Below are positions 7,251-15,267 of a DNA stretch of 19,923 nucleotides, in pieces. The first letter of the stretch is position 1; every line of letters starts with the position of its first letter. The notes under the pieces were generated by a model. That model worked only from the letters and a program-made list of their open reading frames with translations. It ran no database searches and had not been told where the DNA came from. Source of the DNA: Pseudomonadota bacterium (GTDB lineage: Bacteria > Pseudomonadota > Gammaproteobacteria > Xanthomonadales > Xanthomonadaceae); NCBI GenBank assembly GCA_023386795.1, contig JAEWJB010000001.1, forward strand, positions 1 to 19,923, in the 5' to 3' direction. Position numbers and translations under genes: made by a program.

Positions 7251-9464
7251 TCAGCGCCCTCCGGGTGCCTGCTCCAGGCCGTCGACCACCCCCTGCATGG
7301 CGCTGTAGAACGCATCGCCCTCGCGGTGCAGCCGCAGGCGGTCCAGCCACACCATCATCGCCAGCTCCTCCGGGGACGCCACGCACAGGCGTCCGCCGCG
7401 GCGGTTGACGAACATCAGGCGGCCGGAAATCGGGCTGATCCAGGACAGCTTGCCGGGCTGGATGACGCCCTGGCGGTCGATGAAATCCAGGCAGGTGCCG
7501 ACCGGCAGCACGCGGAAGAACTCGGCGGTGACGCGGTCGAACTCCGCGCCGGCCTGGTCGTCCAGCATCGGGGTGAGGGTCTCGCTCTCGATTTCCACCG
7601 GCTCGGCCAGCACCGGCAGCGGCACGGTGACCGGGGTCTGGCTGGGCGCCAGCCGCACCAGTTCCAGGCTGCGGCGCAGGCCGTCGCAGGCAGCGGCGGC
7701 TTCCGGCGGGGAAAGCCCGGCCTGGGCGAACACCTGCAGCAGCGTCTCGCGCTCGCTCGCCAGCCAACCCGCCTGCGGTGCCGGCTGCACGGCGCGAGCC
7801 TGGCGCCACTGGGCGAGCACCGCGTCGCCGAGCGCCAGCGCCGCATCCAGCGCGGGACCGGCCCCATCGCCACGCAGCGCGGCCTGCTGCACGTACTGGT
7901 GCCACGCGCGGGAGAGGAAGTGCTCCAGGGCCGGCGGCATCTCTTCGTCGTGGCCGGCCAGGCGCTCCGATACGGCCGCGCGCGCCAGGCCGCGCGCGCG
8001 CTCGCGACGTTCCTCGGCGCGCTGCAGTTCGGTGGCGCGCCGCTCGGCGATTTCCAGGCGGCGCCGGTACTGCTCGTAGCTGGTGCCGAACTCGGCTTCC
8101 AGCGAAAGGAACACCGCCAGGTGTTCGTCGAAGTCACGCACGATCTCGTCCACGACCGCCTGCACCTGCGCGAGCAGCGCCTGCTCGGCCGCGGTCTCGC
8201 CGCTGTTGCCGTCGCAGGCATCGGCCAGCAGGTTGAGCAGCCGGCGCGCCGGGTGGCTGTCGCGCACGAACACGCGCGAGTCCAGCAGTGCGACCTTGGC
8301 GAACGGCACCAGCAGCTGGCCGAGCAAGGCGCGCTGCCAGGGCAGCAGCAGGCTCTCGCGCAGGATGGCGTCGAACAGCATGCCGACCAGGTCCAGGGTG
8401 TCTTCGTCGGCCGGGTCCAGCCCGCTGTGCGCCGGGTCGATGCCCAGCGCCGCGGCAGTGGCCAGGATCTCGCGACGCAGGCCATGCGCCAGTCCACGCC
8501 CCCCGGCATCGATGGCCTCGAAGCCCGCGCCGGGACCGGTCTGCATCAGCGACAACGCCGACATCAACTCGCGCGGCGACAGCGGACGCTGCGGGGCGAG
8601 GCCGCGGCTGCCGCGGGCCTGCTGCAACAGCTGGCGCAAGGCCGGTGGCAGCACGTCATGCTCCTCGCGGGCATGCACGTCGATGGCAGTCGCCGAGGCC
8701 AGGCTGGTACGCCCGCCCGACCAGTCGGAGAAGAAGCGCGCGATCCAATCCGGCGCCGGCATCGCTTCGGGCGTGCCGGCCTGCGGGATCGCCTGGCGCC
8801 GCGCACGGGCGGCCGGCAGGTCGCGCAGCCGGGTGATCTCGGCCAGCGACTTCTCCAGGCCCGCGTACAGGTGGCCGACGCGGTCGCCGAGCTGCTGCTC
8901 GCACACCTTGATGATCGCCAGATGCACGCGCGGGGCCAGGGTCAGGTCCTGGAAGGCGGCGTACACGGCGGTGCCCAGGTGTTCGGGGCCGAACGGATTG
9001 TTGTCGGCGTCGATGCGCACGCCGCCGGCGATGAAGCCGAGATAGCGGTTGAGCCGCATCAGTTCCGGGCGCCAGCGATGCTGCAGCGAGCCGGCGAGGT
9101 TGCGCACGGCCAGACGCACATCCAGCTCGTGCTCCGGCACCAGGGTCAGGTCCTGCGGCCCCTTGGCCAGCGTGCGTTCGACCGACAGCGGACGACCGCT
9201 CTCCAGCGCCTGCCATGCCTTGGCGAGGTGGCCGCGAAAGCCGGCGGTCACGCGCTCGCGCTGGCGACGCAGCAGCTCGATGGCCTCGAAGTAATCGTTC
9301 TGCCCGGCGCTGACGCGCTCGGCCTGGCGGAACAGCGCCTCGGCCAGCACGTCCTGCACTTCCATGAAAGCCGCCGCCAACGGCACGAGGACCGACTCGC
9401 GGACCTGCTCGAGCAGTTGGGGGTTACGGCTGGGGAGCTCTTCGGACAACGAATGGATCGTCAT
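7251..9464 (-). CDS. DUF1631 family protein, copy B
   Basis: This 737-residue protein is a paralog of the gene just downstream, with the same order of parts: LVPEHELDVRLAVRNLA near the N-terminus, a long helical middle, and a C-terminal domain from about residue 656 (GTCLDFIDRQGVIQPGKLSWISP, then LMFVNRRGGRL). By hand alignment the first 75 residues of the two C-terminal domains share 52 identities, while middle parts are much more diverged. The ATG at 9464 is chosen because it aligns with the start of copy A; a GTG at 9503 would add 13 residues. Neither start has a strong ribosome site. The 210-base gap to copy A could hold a second promoter. Function is unknown. It diverges from the nitroreductase gene across a 134-base gap. 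Confidence 0.87.
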   Translation of the reverse strand: MTIHSLSEELPSRNPQLLEQVRESVLVPLAAAFMEVQDVLAEALFRQAERVSAGQNDYFEAIELLRRQRERVTAGFRGHLAKAWQALESGRPLSVERTLAKGPQDLTLVPEHELDVRLAVRNLAGSLQHRWRPELMRLNRYLGFIAGGVRIDADNNPFGPEHLGTAVYAAFQDLTLAPRVHLAIIKVCEQQLGDRVGHLYAGLEKSLAEITRLRDLPAARARRQAIPQAGTPEAMPAPDWIARFFSDWSGGRTSLASATAIDVHAREEHDVLPPALRQLLQQARGSRGLAPQRPLSPRELMSALSLMQTGPGAGFEAIDAGGRGLAHGLRREILATAAALGIDPAHSGLDPADEDTLDLVGMLFDAILRESLLLPWQRALLGQLLVPFAKVALLDSRVFVRDSHPARRLLNLLADACDGNSGETAAEQALLAQVQAVVDEIVRDFDEHLAVFLSLEAEFGTSYEQYRRRLEIAERRATELQRAEERRERARGLARAAVSERLAGHDEEMPPALEHFLSRAWHQYVQQAALRGDGAGPALDAALALGDAVLAQWRQARAVQPAPQAGWLASERETLLQVFAQAGLSPPEAAAACDGLRRSLELVRLAPSQTPVTVPLPVLAEPVEIESETLTPMLDDQAGAEFDRVTAEFFRVLPVGTCLDFIDRQGVIQPGKLSWISPISGRLMFVNRRGGRLCVASPEELAMMVWLDRLRLHREGDAFYSAMQGVVDGLEQAPGGR

Positions 9465-9564
9465 GGACGCGCGAATGGGTAGGCGGTGGAAGCGACCGCC
9501 CACCGGAACACGCGCGCGCCATATGGCTGCCGCTGCCCCCCGATAGCGGTACCCGATGGCCGTC

Positions 9565-9570
9565 TATAAT
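9565..9570 (+). promoter_or_regulatory. -10 element upstream of the nitroreductase operon
   Basis: A perfect TATAAT lies 29 bases before the ATG at 9599, in the divergent gap with the DUF1631 gene. No good -35 is visible 16-18 bases upstream, so the promoter may be weak or activator-dependent. The match in GC-rich surroundings is unlikely to be chance, but it remains a prediction. Confidence 0.5.
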
Positions 9571-9598
9571 CGGGCCATTGCGGTTCTAAAGTGGGATT

Positions 9599-10174
9599 AT
9601 GCACACACTTTATTCGTTGCAGGCACTCGACGAACGCCGTTCGGTGCCTTCCAGACAACTCGGCGAGCCGGGGCCGGACGAGGCCACTTTGCTGCGCATG
9701 CTGACCTCGGCGGTGCGCGTGCCCGACCACGGCAAGCTGGTCCCGTTCCGATTCGTGCGCATCGCCGGTGATTCGCGGCACAAGCTCGGCGAAATCCTGG
9801 CCACCCGCACGCGCGAACGCGATCCCGGCGCGCCCGACGCCGCCATCGAAAAGGATCGGCAACGATTCAGTTTCGCCCCGCTGGTGATCACCGTCGTCGC
9901 CCGCCTGCAGCCGGGGCACAAGGTGCCCGAACAGGAACAACTGCTCACGGCGGGGTGCGTCTGCTTCGCGCTGCTGCAGGCCGCGCAGGCCTATGGGTTC
10001 GGCGCGCAGTGGCTCACGGCGTGGATGGCCTACGACCCGGTCGTGGCCACCCACCTGGGCTTGTCCGAACACGAGCGCATCGCTGGTTTCATCCATATCG
10101 GGACTCCGCGGTTGGCCGCGCCGGAACGCGAGCGGCCAGATCCGTCGGCATTGCTCGAAGATTGGGTGCCATGA
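9599..10174 (+). CDS. Nitroreductase family protein, YdjA-like
   Basis: This 191-residue protein belongs to the FMN-dependent nitroreductase family, which reduces nitro groups or related substrates with NAD(P)H. The N-terminus RRSVPSRQLGEPGPDEATLLRML and the following VRVPDHGKLVPFRFVRI (about residues 40-55) resemble the small YdjA-type subgroup, where these residues bind the FMN phosphate. The later segment AAQAYGFGAQWLTAWMAYD and FIHIGTP are also usual for the family. It has GTGGGA just before the ATG and a TATAAT 29 bases upstream. It heads a run of four overlapping genes. The natural substrate cannot be told from sequence. Confidence 0.88.
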   Translation: MHTLYSLQALDERRSVPSRQLGEPGPDEATLLRMLTSAVRVPDHGKLVPFRFVRIAGDSRHKLGEILATRTRERDPGAPDAAIEKDRQRFSFAPLVITVVARLQPGHKVPEQEQLLTAGCVCFALLQAAQAYGFGAQWLTAWMAYDPVVATHLGLSEHERIAGFIHIGTPRLAAPERERPDPSALLEDWVP

Positions 10175-11142
10175 CCCATTCAGGCTTATCGGCCGTGAAC
10201 GCGCCGTCCTTGAGCCCGGCGCGGCGGACGTTGTACCTGGTCGACGCCAGCCTGTACGTGTTCCGGGCCTGGCATTCGATGCCGGACGAGTTCCGCGACG
10301 CGCAGGGCTGGCCGACCAACGCCGTGCACGGCTTCGCGCGTTTCCTGCTCGACCTGGTCGAACGCGAGCGCCCGCAGCACGTGGTGGTGGCCTTCGACGA
10401 GGCGCTGGACAGCTGTTTCCGCCATGGCCTGTATCCGGCCTACAAGGCCAATCGCGAACCGGCGCCGGAGGAACTGCGCCGCCAGTTCGCCCACTGCAAG
10501 GCGCTGTGCGCCGCGCTGGGGCTGGCGGTGCTGGCACACCACGAGTACGAGGCGGACGACCTGATCGGCAGCGCACTGCATGCCGCGCGTGCGCAGGATT
10601 TCCGCGGCGTGATCGTTTCGGCCGACAAGGATCTCTCCCAGTTGCTGTTCGAGCACGACGAGCAGTGGGACTTCGCGCGCGGCCTGCGCTGGGGCATGGA
10701 GGGGGTCAAGGCGCGGCACGGCGTGCACGCGCACCAGATCGCCGACTACCTGGCGCTGTGCGGCGACGCAGTGGACAACATTCCCGGCGTCACCGGCATC
10801 GGCGCCAAGTCGGCCGCGGTGCTGCTGGCGCATTTCGGCAGCCTCGATGCGCTGCTTTCCCGCCTTGACGAGGTGCCGTTCCTGCGCCTGCGCGGCGCCG
10901 CGCAGATGGCGGTGCGGCTGCGCGAGCAACGTGAGCATGCGCTGCTGTGGCGCCAGCTCACCACCGTGGCGCTGCACGCGCCGCTGGGCTTGCCTGCCTC
11001 CGGCTTCGATCGCGCGTCAGGGGACGCCGACATGCTCGCCGGCCTGTGCGAGACGCTGCGCTTCGGCCCGATGACGCGACGCCGCCTGCACGCCGCCGCC
11101 GGCCATCCGCTCCCGACTTCTCCCTCGATGGAAGCCCCATGA
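10171..11142 (+). CDS. FEN-type 5'-3' exonuclease (Xni/PolA N-domain-like)
   Basis: This 323-residue protein is a stand-alone 5'-3' exonuclease or flap endonuclease, like the N-terminal domain of DNA polymerase I or E. coli Xni. The metal-site motifs are all present: LVDASLYVFRA (23-33), VVAFDE (72-77), FRHGLYPAYKANR (83-95), EADD (127-130) and SADKDLSQLL (150-159). The helix-three-turn-helix DNA-binding part GDAVDNIPGVTGIGAKSAAVLL is at 198-219. The usual acidic residues look intact, so it should be active, probably in processing flaps or RNA primers. The ATG overlaps the nitroreductase stop (ATGA). I leave the gene name open because Xni and other stand-alone homologs cannot be separated by eye. 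Confidence 0.9.
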   Translation: MTHSGLSAVNAPSLSPARRTLYLVDASLYVFRAWHSMPDEFRDAQGWPTNAVHGFARFLLDLVERERPQHVVVAFDEALDSCFRHGLYPAYKANREPAPEELRRQFAHCKALCAALGLAVLAHHEYEADDLIGSALHAARAQDFRGVIVSADKDLSQLLFEHDEQWDFARGLRWGMEGVKARHGVHAHQIADYLALCGDAVDNIPGVTGIGAKSAAVLLAHFGSLDALLSRLDEVPFLRLRGAAQMAVRLREQREHALLWRQLTTVALHAPLGLPASGFDRASGDADMLAGLCETLRFGPMTRRRLHAAAGHPLPTSPSMEAP

Positions 11143-11690
11143 AACCCAACGATGCACAACCCCGGGTCGTCTACGAAGGCAAATACCAGCGCATGGTCGT
11201 GCGCGGCACCTGGGAGTACTCCGAGCGGGTGCATGCCGGCGGCCTGGCCGCGATCATCATCGCGGTGACGCCGGAAGACAACGTGCTGTTCGTCGAGCAG
11301 TTCCGCGTGCCGGTACAGGCGCGCACGATCGAGATGCCGGCCGGGCTGGTGGGCGACATCCACGCCGGCGAGTCGATCGAGGTCTCGGCGGTGCGCGAGC
11401 TGGAAGAGGAAACCGGCTGGACCGCGGCGCAGGCCGAGGTGCTGCTGATCGGCCCCACTTCCTCCGGCGCCAGCAACGAGAAGATCGCCTTCGTGCGCGC
11501 GACCGGGCTGAGCCGCGTCGGGACCGGTGGCGGCGACGAGAGCGAGGACATCACCGTGCACGAAATCCCTCGCCAGCGCGCGGCCGCGTGGCTGGTGGAG
11601 AAGATGGCCGAAGGTTACGAGCTCGACGCCAAGCTGTGGGCCGGCTTGTGGATGATCGAACATCACCTGGACGGCACGCCGCGTGACTGA
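11139..11690 (+). CDS. Nudix hydrolase, ADP-ribose pyrophosphatase-like
   Basis: This 183-residue protein has a perfect Nudix box, G-x5-E-x7-REUxEExGU, at residues 72-94 (G72, E78, then RELEEETGW at 86-94). It should cleave a nucleoside diphosphate linked to another moiety using Mg2+. Length and the block VLFVEQFRVPVQARTIEMPAG before the box fit the ADP-sugar (ADP-ribose) pyrophosphatase subgroup, though other substrates are possible. The ATG overlaps the upstream stop as ATGA and has GGAAG five bases before it. Placement between a DNA exonuclease and an amidohydrolase gives no obvious pathway. Family assignment is firm, substrate is not. Confidence 0.93.
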   Translation: MKPNDAQPRVVYEGKYQRMVVRGTWEYSERVHAGGLAAIIIAVTPEDNVLFVEQFRVPVQARTIEMPAGLVGDIHAGESIEVSAVRELEEETGWTAAQAEVLLIGPTSSGASNEKIAFVRATGLSRVGTGGGDESEDITVHEIPRQRAAAWLVEKMAEGYELDAKLWAGLWMIEHHLDGTPRD

Positions 11691-12483
11691 AGCCGACGCG
11701 GGTCCGCTGCTGGGCGCGGACGATCCCTCGCCATTCGTGGTGCACAACGCAGCCGGCACCTCGCCGTGGCTGCTGATCGCCGACCATGCCGGGCAACGCG
11801 TGCCGCGCGCCCTGGGGAACCTGGGGCTGCCGCAATCCGAGCTGGACCGGCACATCGGCTGGGACATCGGCATCGCCGGCACCACCGCGCGACTGGCCGA
11901 GCTGCTCGACGCCACGGCGATCACGCAGGTGTATTCGCGCCTGGTGATCGACTGCAATCGCCCGCACGCCTCGCCCACGCTGATCGCCGAACGCAGCGAC
12001 GGCACCGAGGTGCCCGGCAACGCGGGCCTGGATGCGCGTGCGCGGCAGCAGCGCATCGACGAGATCTTCGCGCCTTATCACCAGCGCATCGTGCAGGCGC
12101 TGGACACGCGCGCGGCCAGCCACCAGCCGACGCTGCTGGTGGCGATGCACAGCTTCACCCCGGCGATGGCCGGCGTGCCGCGCCCGTGGCACGTCGGGGT
12201 GCTGTACCACCGCGATACGCGCCTGGCGCACGCCCTGCGCGACGCCTTGCAGGCCGAGGGCGACCTGGTGGTCGGCGACAACCAGCCCTATGCGGTGAGC
12301 GACACCAGCGACTATGCGGTGCCGGTGTACGGCGAAGGCCGCGGGCTGGTGCACGTGGAGCTGGAGATTCGCCAGGACCTGATTGCCGACGAGGCCGGAC
12401 AGCTGCTGTGGGCGCAGCGGCTGGCGCGCTTGCTGCCGCCGTTGGCGGCGCGGTTCGGCGGGGAAAGCTCGCACGTTGCATGA
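11683..12483 (+). CDS. N-formylglutamate amidohydrolase family protein
   Basis: This 266-residue protein is of the N-formylglutamate amidohydrolase (FGase) family, zinc-type enzymes that hydrolyse N-formyl or related amides. Visible family marks are DHAGQRVP (34-41), HIGWDIG (57-63), YSRLVIDCNRP (84-94) and MHSFTP (155-160), with histidines and acidic residues suited to metal binding. The GTG start at 11683 lies inside the end of the Nudix gene, an eight-base overlap, and begins MTEADAG. No hut genes for histidine breakdown are near, so a role as HutG is not supported, and the true substrate is open. It is the last gene of the overlapping operon. Confidence 0.88.
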   Translation: MTEADAGPLLGADDPSPFVVHNAAGTSPWLLIADHAGQRVPRALGNLGLPQSELDRHIGWDIGIAGTTARLAELLDATAITQVYSRLVIDCNRPHASPTLIAERSDGTEVPGNAGLDARARQQRIDEIFAPYHQRIVQALDTRAASHQPTLLVAMHSFTPAMAGVPRPWHVGVLYHRDTRLAHALRDALQAEGDLVVGDNQPYAVSDTSDYAVPVYGEGRGLVHVELEIRQDLIADEAGQLLWAQRLARLLPPLAARFGGESSHVA

Positions 12484-12589
12484 CGTGATCGCGCGGATGT
12501 CCGCGTCACGGCGGGACAGCCAGGGTGCGCGTGCCACACGGCCGGGAAGCCCCGGCGATCACGCGATCGCCCGCTGCCAGGGCACGGGA

Positions 12590-12609
12590 CACCGGCGAAT
12601 CCGCCGGTG
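12590..12609. terminator. Hairpin between convergent genes
   Basis: CACCGGCG and CGCCGGTG form a perfect eight-pair stem with a four-base loop, lying between the stop of the amidohydrolase gene and the stop of the proline iminopeptidase gene. There is no T-run on either side, so it may only slow polymerase or protect both RNA ends. The rest of 12484-12650 shows nothing I can name. Confidence 0.4.
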
Positions 12610-12650
12610 CCGGTGTACGCCACGCGCCATCGCGGTGGCGCACAGGTCGA

Positions 12651-13592
12651 TCAGGCGAAAGCGTCGGTAGCGCGTACCAGCGCGTCGACGTTCTCGGCCT
12701 CGAAAGCGGAGTGGCCGGCGGTCGGGGTGATCTCCAGCTTCGCCTTCGGCCATGCCTTGTGCAGGTCCCACGCGTTCTGCAGCGGGCACACCACGTCGTA
12801 GCGGCCGTGCACGATCACGCCGGGGATATCGGCGATGCGGGGCGCGTCGCGCAGCAGCTGGTCGTCGACCTCGAAGAAGCCACCATTGACGAAATAGTGG
12901 TTCTCGATGCGCGCGAACGCGAGCGCGAATTTCGCGTCCTCATGGCCACTGACGAAGTCCGAATCCACGCGCAGGAAGCTGGTCGCGCCTTCCCACACGC
13001 TCCACGCGCGTGCGGCCGCCAGGCGTACCGATTCGTCCTCGCTGGTCAGGCGGCGGTGGAAGGCGGAGATCAGGTCATGCCGCTCCACCGGCGGGATCGC
13101 CTTGAGGTAGTGCTCCCACGCATCCGGGAAAAGACGGTTGGCGCCTTCCTGGTAGAACCATTCCAGCTCCCAGCGGCGCAGCATGAAGATGCCGCGCAGC
13201 ACGAGTTCGGTGACACGCTCCGGATGCTTCTGCGCATAGGCCAGCGCCAGGGTCGAGCCCCAGCTGCCGCCGAACACCTGCCAGCGCGCGATGCCGAGCT
13301 TTTCGCGCAGCTTCTCGATATCGGCCACCAGGTCCCAGGTGGTGTTGTCCACCAGGTCCGCGTGCGGGGTGGAACGGCCCGAGCCGCGCTGGTCGAACAG
13401 CACGATGTGGTACTTGGCCGGGTCGTGGAAGCGGCGCATCTTGGCGCTGATGCCACCGCCCGGGCCGCCATGCAGCAGCACCACCGGCTTGCCCTGCGGA
13501 TTGCCGCACTGCTCGAAGTACAGCGTGTGGCGGTCGTCCACCTTCAGCGTGCCGGTGGCAAAGGGTTCGATCTCCGGATACAGCGTGCGCAT
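12651..13592 (-). CDS. pip: Proline iminopeptidase
   Basis: This alpha/beta-hydrolase releases N-terminal proline from peptides in the cytoplasm. The chain from the ATG at 13592 has 313 residues, and the catalytic triad falls at Ser110 (GGSWGS), Asp266 (GRYDVVCP) and His294 (AGHSAFE), the same numbering as remembered for the Xanthomonas enzyme. The oxyanion-hole motif HGGPGGG is at 41-47 and DQRGSGRS at 67-74. A GTG at 13607 would add five residues, but the family length supports 13592; neither start has a clear ribosome site. It follows prmC on the same strand after 48 bases, probably in one transcript. Confidence 0.95.
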   Translation of the reverse strand: MRTLYPEIEPFATGTLKVDDRHTLYFEQCGNPQGKPVVLLHGGPGGGISAKMRRFHDPAKYHIVLFDQRGSGRSTPHADLVDNTTWDLVADIEKLREKLGIARWQVFGGSWGSTLALAYAQKHPERVTELVLRGIFMLRRWELEWFYQEGANRLFPDAWEHYLKAIPPVERHDLISAFHRRLTSEDESVRLAAARAWSVWEGATSFLRVDSDFVSGHEDAKFALAFARIENHYFVNGGFFEVDDQLLRDAPRIADIPGVIVHGRYDVVCPLQNAWDLHKAWPKAKLEITPTAGHSAFEAENVDALVRATDAFA

Positions 13593-13640
13593 GTTCAGCG
13601 TGTCCACTTCGGAAAACCCGGATTTTAGCCCGCGCCGCGC

Positions 13641-14468
13641 TCAGCCCGGCCAACGACCCAGGGTGACCCGGTCGCGCGCCTCCAGGTCCTGCACCGTGGT
13701 CACGCCCACGAAGCCGCGCCCGGCCAGCAACGCAGCCACCGCCTCGCCCTGGTCCCAGCCATGCTCCAACAGCAGCCAGCCCCCCGGTTGCAGGTGCGCG
13801 GGCGCGCCATCGACGATCTGGCGGATGTCGTCCAGGCCATCGGCACCCGCCGCCAGCGCGGTCGCCGGCTCGAAGCGCAGGTCGCCCTGTGACAGGTGCG
13901 GGTCATCGGCGGCGATGTAGGGCGGATTGCTGGCAACCAGGTCGAACCGCTCGCCGGCCAGCGGCGCCCACCAGGGCCCTTCGCGGAAGTCGATGCGGCC
14001 CAGGTCGTTGGCCTGCGCGTTGGCGCGCGCCACGGCCAGCGCCGCGGGGCTGGCATCCGTGGCCCATATCCGGGCCTGCGGCCGCTCGCTGGCCAGGGCC
14101 AGGGCGATCGCGCCGCTGCCCGTCCCCAGGTCGGCAATGCGGCGTCCGGGCGTGGTGTCGATCCGTTCCAGTGCCAGCTCGACCAGCAGCTCGGTTTCTG
14201 GGCGCGGAATCAGCGTGGCGGGCGTCACCGCCAGGTCGAGCGTCCAGAATCCACGGTGGCCCGTCAGGTAAGCGACGGGCTCACCGGCCGCACGGCGCTC
14301 CACCAGCGCCGCGAAGGCCTCGGCCACCGGCCCGGACACCGGCTCGCGGCCATGAGCGAACAGCCACGCGCGGTCGCGCCCCAGCGCATGCAACAGCAGG
14401 GCTTCGGCGTCGGCACGATCGATACGCTCGATCGCCAGGCGCAACAGCGCCTCGGGCAGATGTGACAT
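13641..14468 (-). CDS. prmC: Peptide chain release factor N5-glutamine methyltransferase
   Basis: PrmC methylates the glutamine of the GGQ motif in release factors RF1 and RF2, using S-adenosylmethionine, and so aids translation termination. This 275-residue protein has the helical N-terminal domain that recognises release factors, then RPETE (89-93), the SAM-binding DLGTGSGAIALALA (113-126), and the hallmark NPPY (181-184) that holds the substrate glutamine. Length is usual for the family. The ATG at 14468 has AAGAG nearby. The prfA gene, often a neighbour, is not here; instead pip follows. It diverges from ahpC over a shared 198-base gap. Confidence 0.95.
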   Translation of the reverse strand: MSHLPEALLRLAIERIDRADAEALLLHALGRDRAWLFAHGREPVSGPVAEAFAALVERRAAGEPVAYLTGHRGFWTLDLAVTPATLIPRPETELLVELALERIDTTPGRRIADLGTGSGAIALALASERPQARIWATDASPAALAVARANAQANDLGRIDFREGPWWAPLAGERFDLVASNPPYIAADDPHLSQGDLRFEPATALAAGADGLDDIRQIVDGAPAHLQPGGWLLLEHGWDQGEAVAALLAGRGFVGVTTVQDLEARDRVTLGRWPG

Positions 14469-14552
14469 CGGGTCACTCTTGGGAAATACAGGATCGCCAT
14501 TATCCCGTGGAGACAGGTCCGCCCAGCGCGCGAGACCGGCTCTTGGGTTTTG

Positions 14553-14589
14553 ATAGACCGTGACTATCTATCTAATTCCATCAATCGAT
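14553..14589 (+). promoter_or_regulatory. Putative OxyR-binding site upstream of ahpC
   Basis: Four tetranucleotides spaced by seven bases match the OxyR pattern ATAG-N7-CTAT-N7-ATAG-N7-CTAT: ATAG (14553), CTAT (14564), ATTC (14575) and CGAT (14586). The first two are exact; the last two deviate at two and one positions. The site ends right where the -35 of the predicted ahpC promoter starts, the normal position for OxyR activation by contact with RNA polymerase. An oxyR gene is nearby, and the segment is AT-rich unlike its surroundings. Confidence 0.65.
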
Positions 14590-14618
14590 TTGAGCAATCT
14601 ATCGATCCTCTCTACTAT
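14590..14618 (+). promoter_or_regulatory. Putative sigma-70 promoter of ahpC
   Basis: TTGAGC (14590-14595) and TACTAT (14613-14618) are separated by exactly 17 bases and sit directly after the OxyR-like site. Transcription would start near 14625, leaving a leader of about 40 bases before the ahpC ATG. Both boxes match consensus at four or five positions. Confidence 0.6.
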
Positions 14619-14666
14619 CACCCTTGTTCCACTCCCCCAGACCATTGGCAACAAAGAGGAAGTTCA

Positions 14667-15230
14667 ATGTCCGTGATCAATACCGAAATCAAGCCGTTCA
14701 AGGCGACCGCCTACCAGAATGGTGAATTCATCGAAGTCTCCGATGCCAACCTGAAGGGCAAGTGGTCCGTGGTGGTGTTCTACCCGGCCGATTTCACCTT
14801 CGTGTGCCCGACCGAGCTGGAAGACCTGGCCGAGAACTACGCCGAGTTCCAGAAGCTGGGCGTGGAGGTCTTCTCGGTGTCCACCGACACCCACTTCTCG
14901 CACAAGGCCTGGCACGACAGCTCGCCGGCCATCGGCAAGATCAAGTACGCGATGATCGGCGACCCGACCGGCACGATCACCAACAACTTCGAAGTGATGC
15001 GCCCGGGCGTTGGCCTGGCCGACCGCGGTACCTTCATCATCGACCCGGCCGGCGTCATCCAGGCCGTGGAAATCACCGCCGAGGGCATCGGCCGTGATGC
15101 CAACGAACTGCTGCGCAAGGTCAAGGCTGCCCTGTACGTCGCCGCTCATCCGGGCGAGGTGTGCCCGGCCAAGTGGAAGGAAGGCGAGAAGACCCTCGCG
15201 CCGTCGCTGGACCTGGTCGGCAAGATCTAA
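14667..15230 (+). CDS. ahpC: Alkyl hydroperoxide reductase peroxiredoxin subunit
   Basis: AhpC is a typical two-cysteine peroxiredoxin that reduces hydrogen peroxide, organic peroxides and peroxynitrite in the cytoplasm. The chain has 187 residues, the same as E. coli AhpC. The peroxidatic Cys47 lies in FTFVCPTE and the resolving Cys166 in GEVCPAKW. The ATG at 14667 is preceded by AGAGGAAG at a good distance; an in-frame extension back to 14550 crosses the promoter and is not coding. It is reduced by AhpF, encoded next. An OxyR-like site and a well-spaced promoter upstream suggest peroxide induction. A strong hairpin follows the stop. Confidence 0.98.
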   Translation: MSVINTEIKPFKATAYQNGEFIEVSDANLKGKWSVVVFYPADFTFVCPTELEDLAENYAEFQKLGVEVFSVSTDTHFSHKAWHDSSPAIGKIKYAMIGDPTGTITNNFEVMRPGVGLADRGTFIIDPAGVIQAVEITAEGIGRDANELLRKVKAALYVAAHPGEVCPAKWKEGEKTLAPSLDLVGKI

Positions 15231-15240
15231 GGCTGATCAT

Positions 15241-15266
15241 TGCCTGCCCCGTTCGCGGGGCAGGCA
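15241..15266 (+). terminator. UUCG-loop hairpin after ahpC
   Basis: TGCCTGCCCCG and CGGGGCAGGCA form a perfect 11-pair stem around a TTCG loop, ten bases after the ahpC stop. No T-run follows, so it is not a classic intrinsic terminator. It may stabilise the abundant ahpC mRNA end or weaken read-through into ahpF. Confidence 0.55.
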
Positions 15267-15267
15267 A

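Noticed and set aside
4722..9482. Two plus-strand open frames of about 780 and 750 residues opposite the DUF1631 genes
   Set aside because: Both are compositional shadows with repetitive Arg/His/Gln/Ala translation; the minus-strand frames show paralog conservation that these do not.
14550..14666. In-frame N-terminal extension of AhpC
   Set aside because: It would translate the OxyR-like site and promoter; the ATG at 14667 has a strong ribosome site and gives the usual 187 residues.
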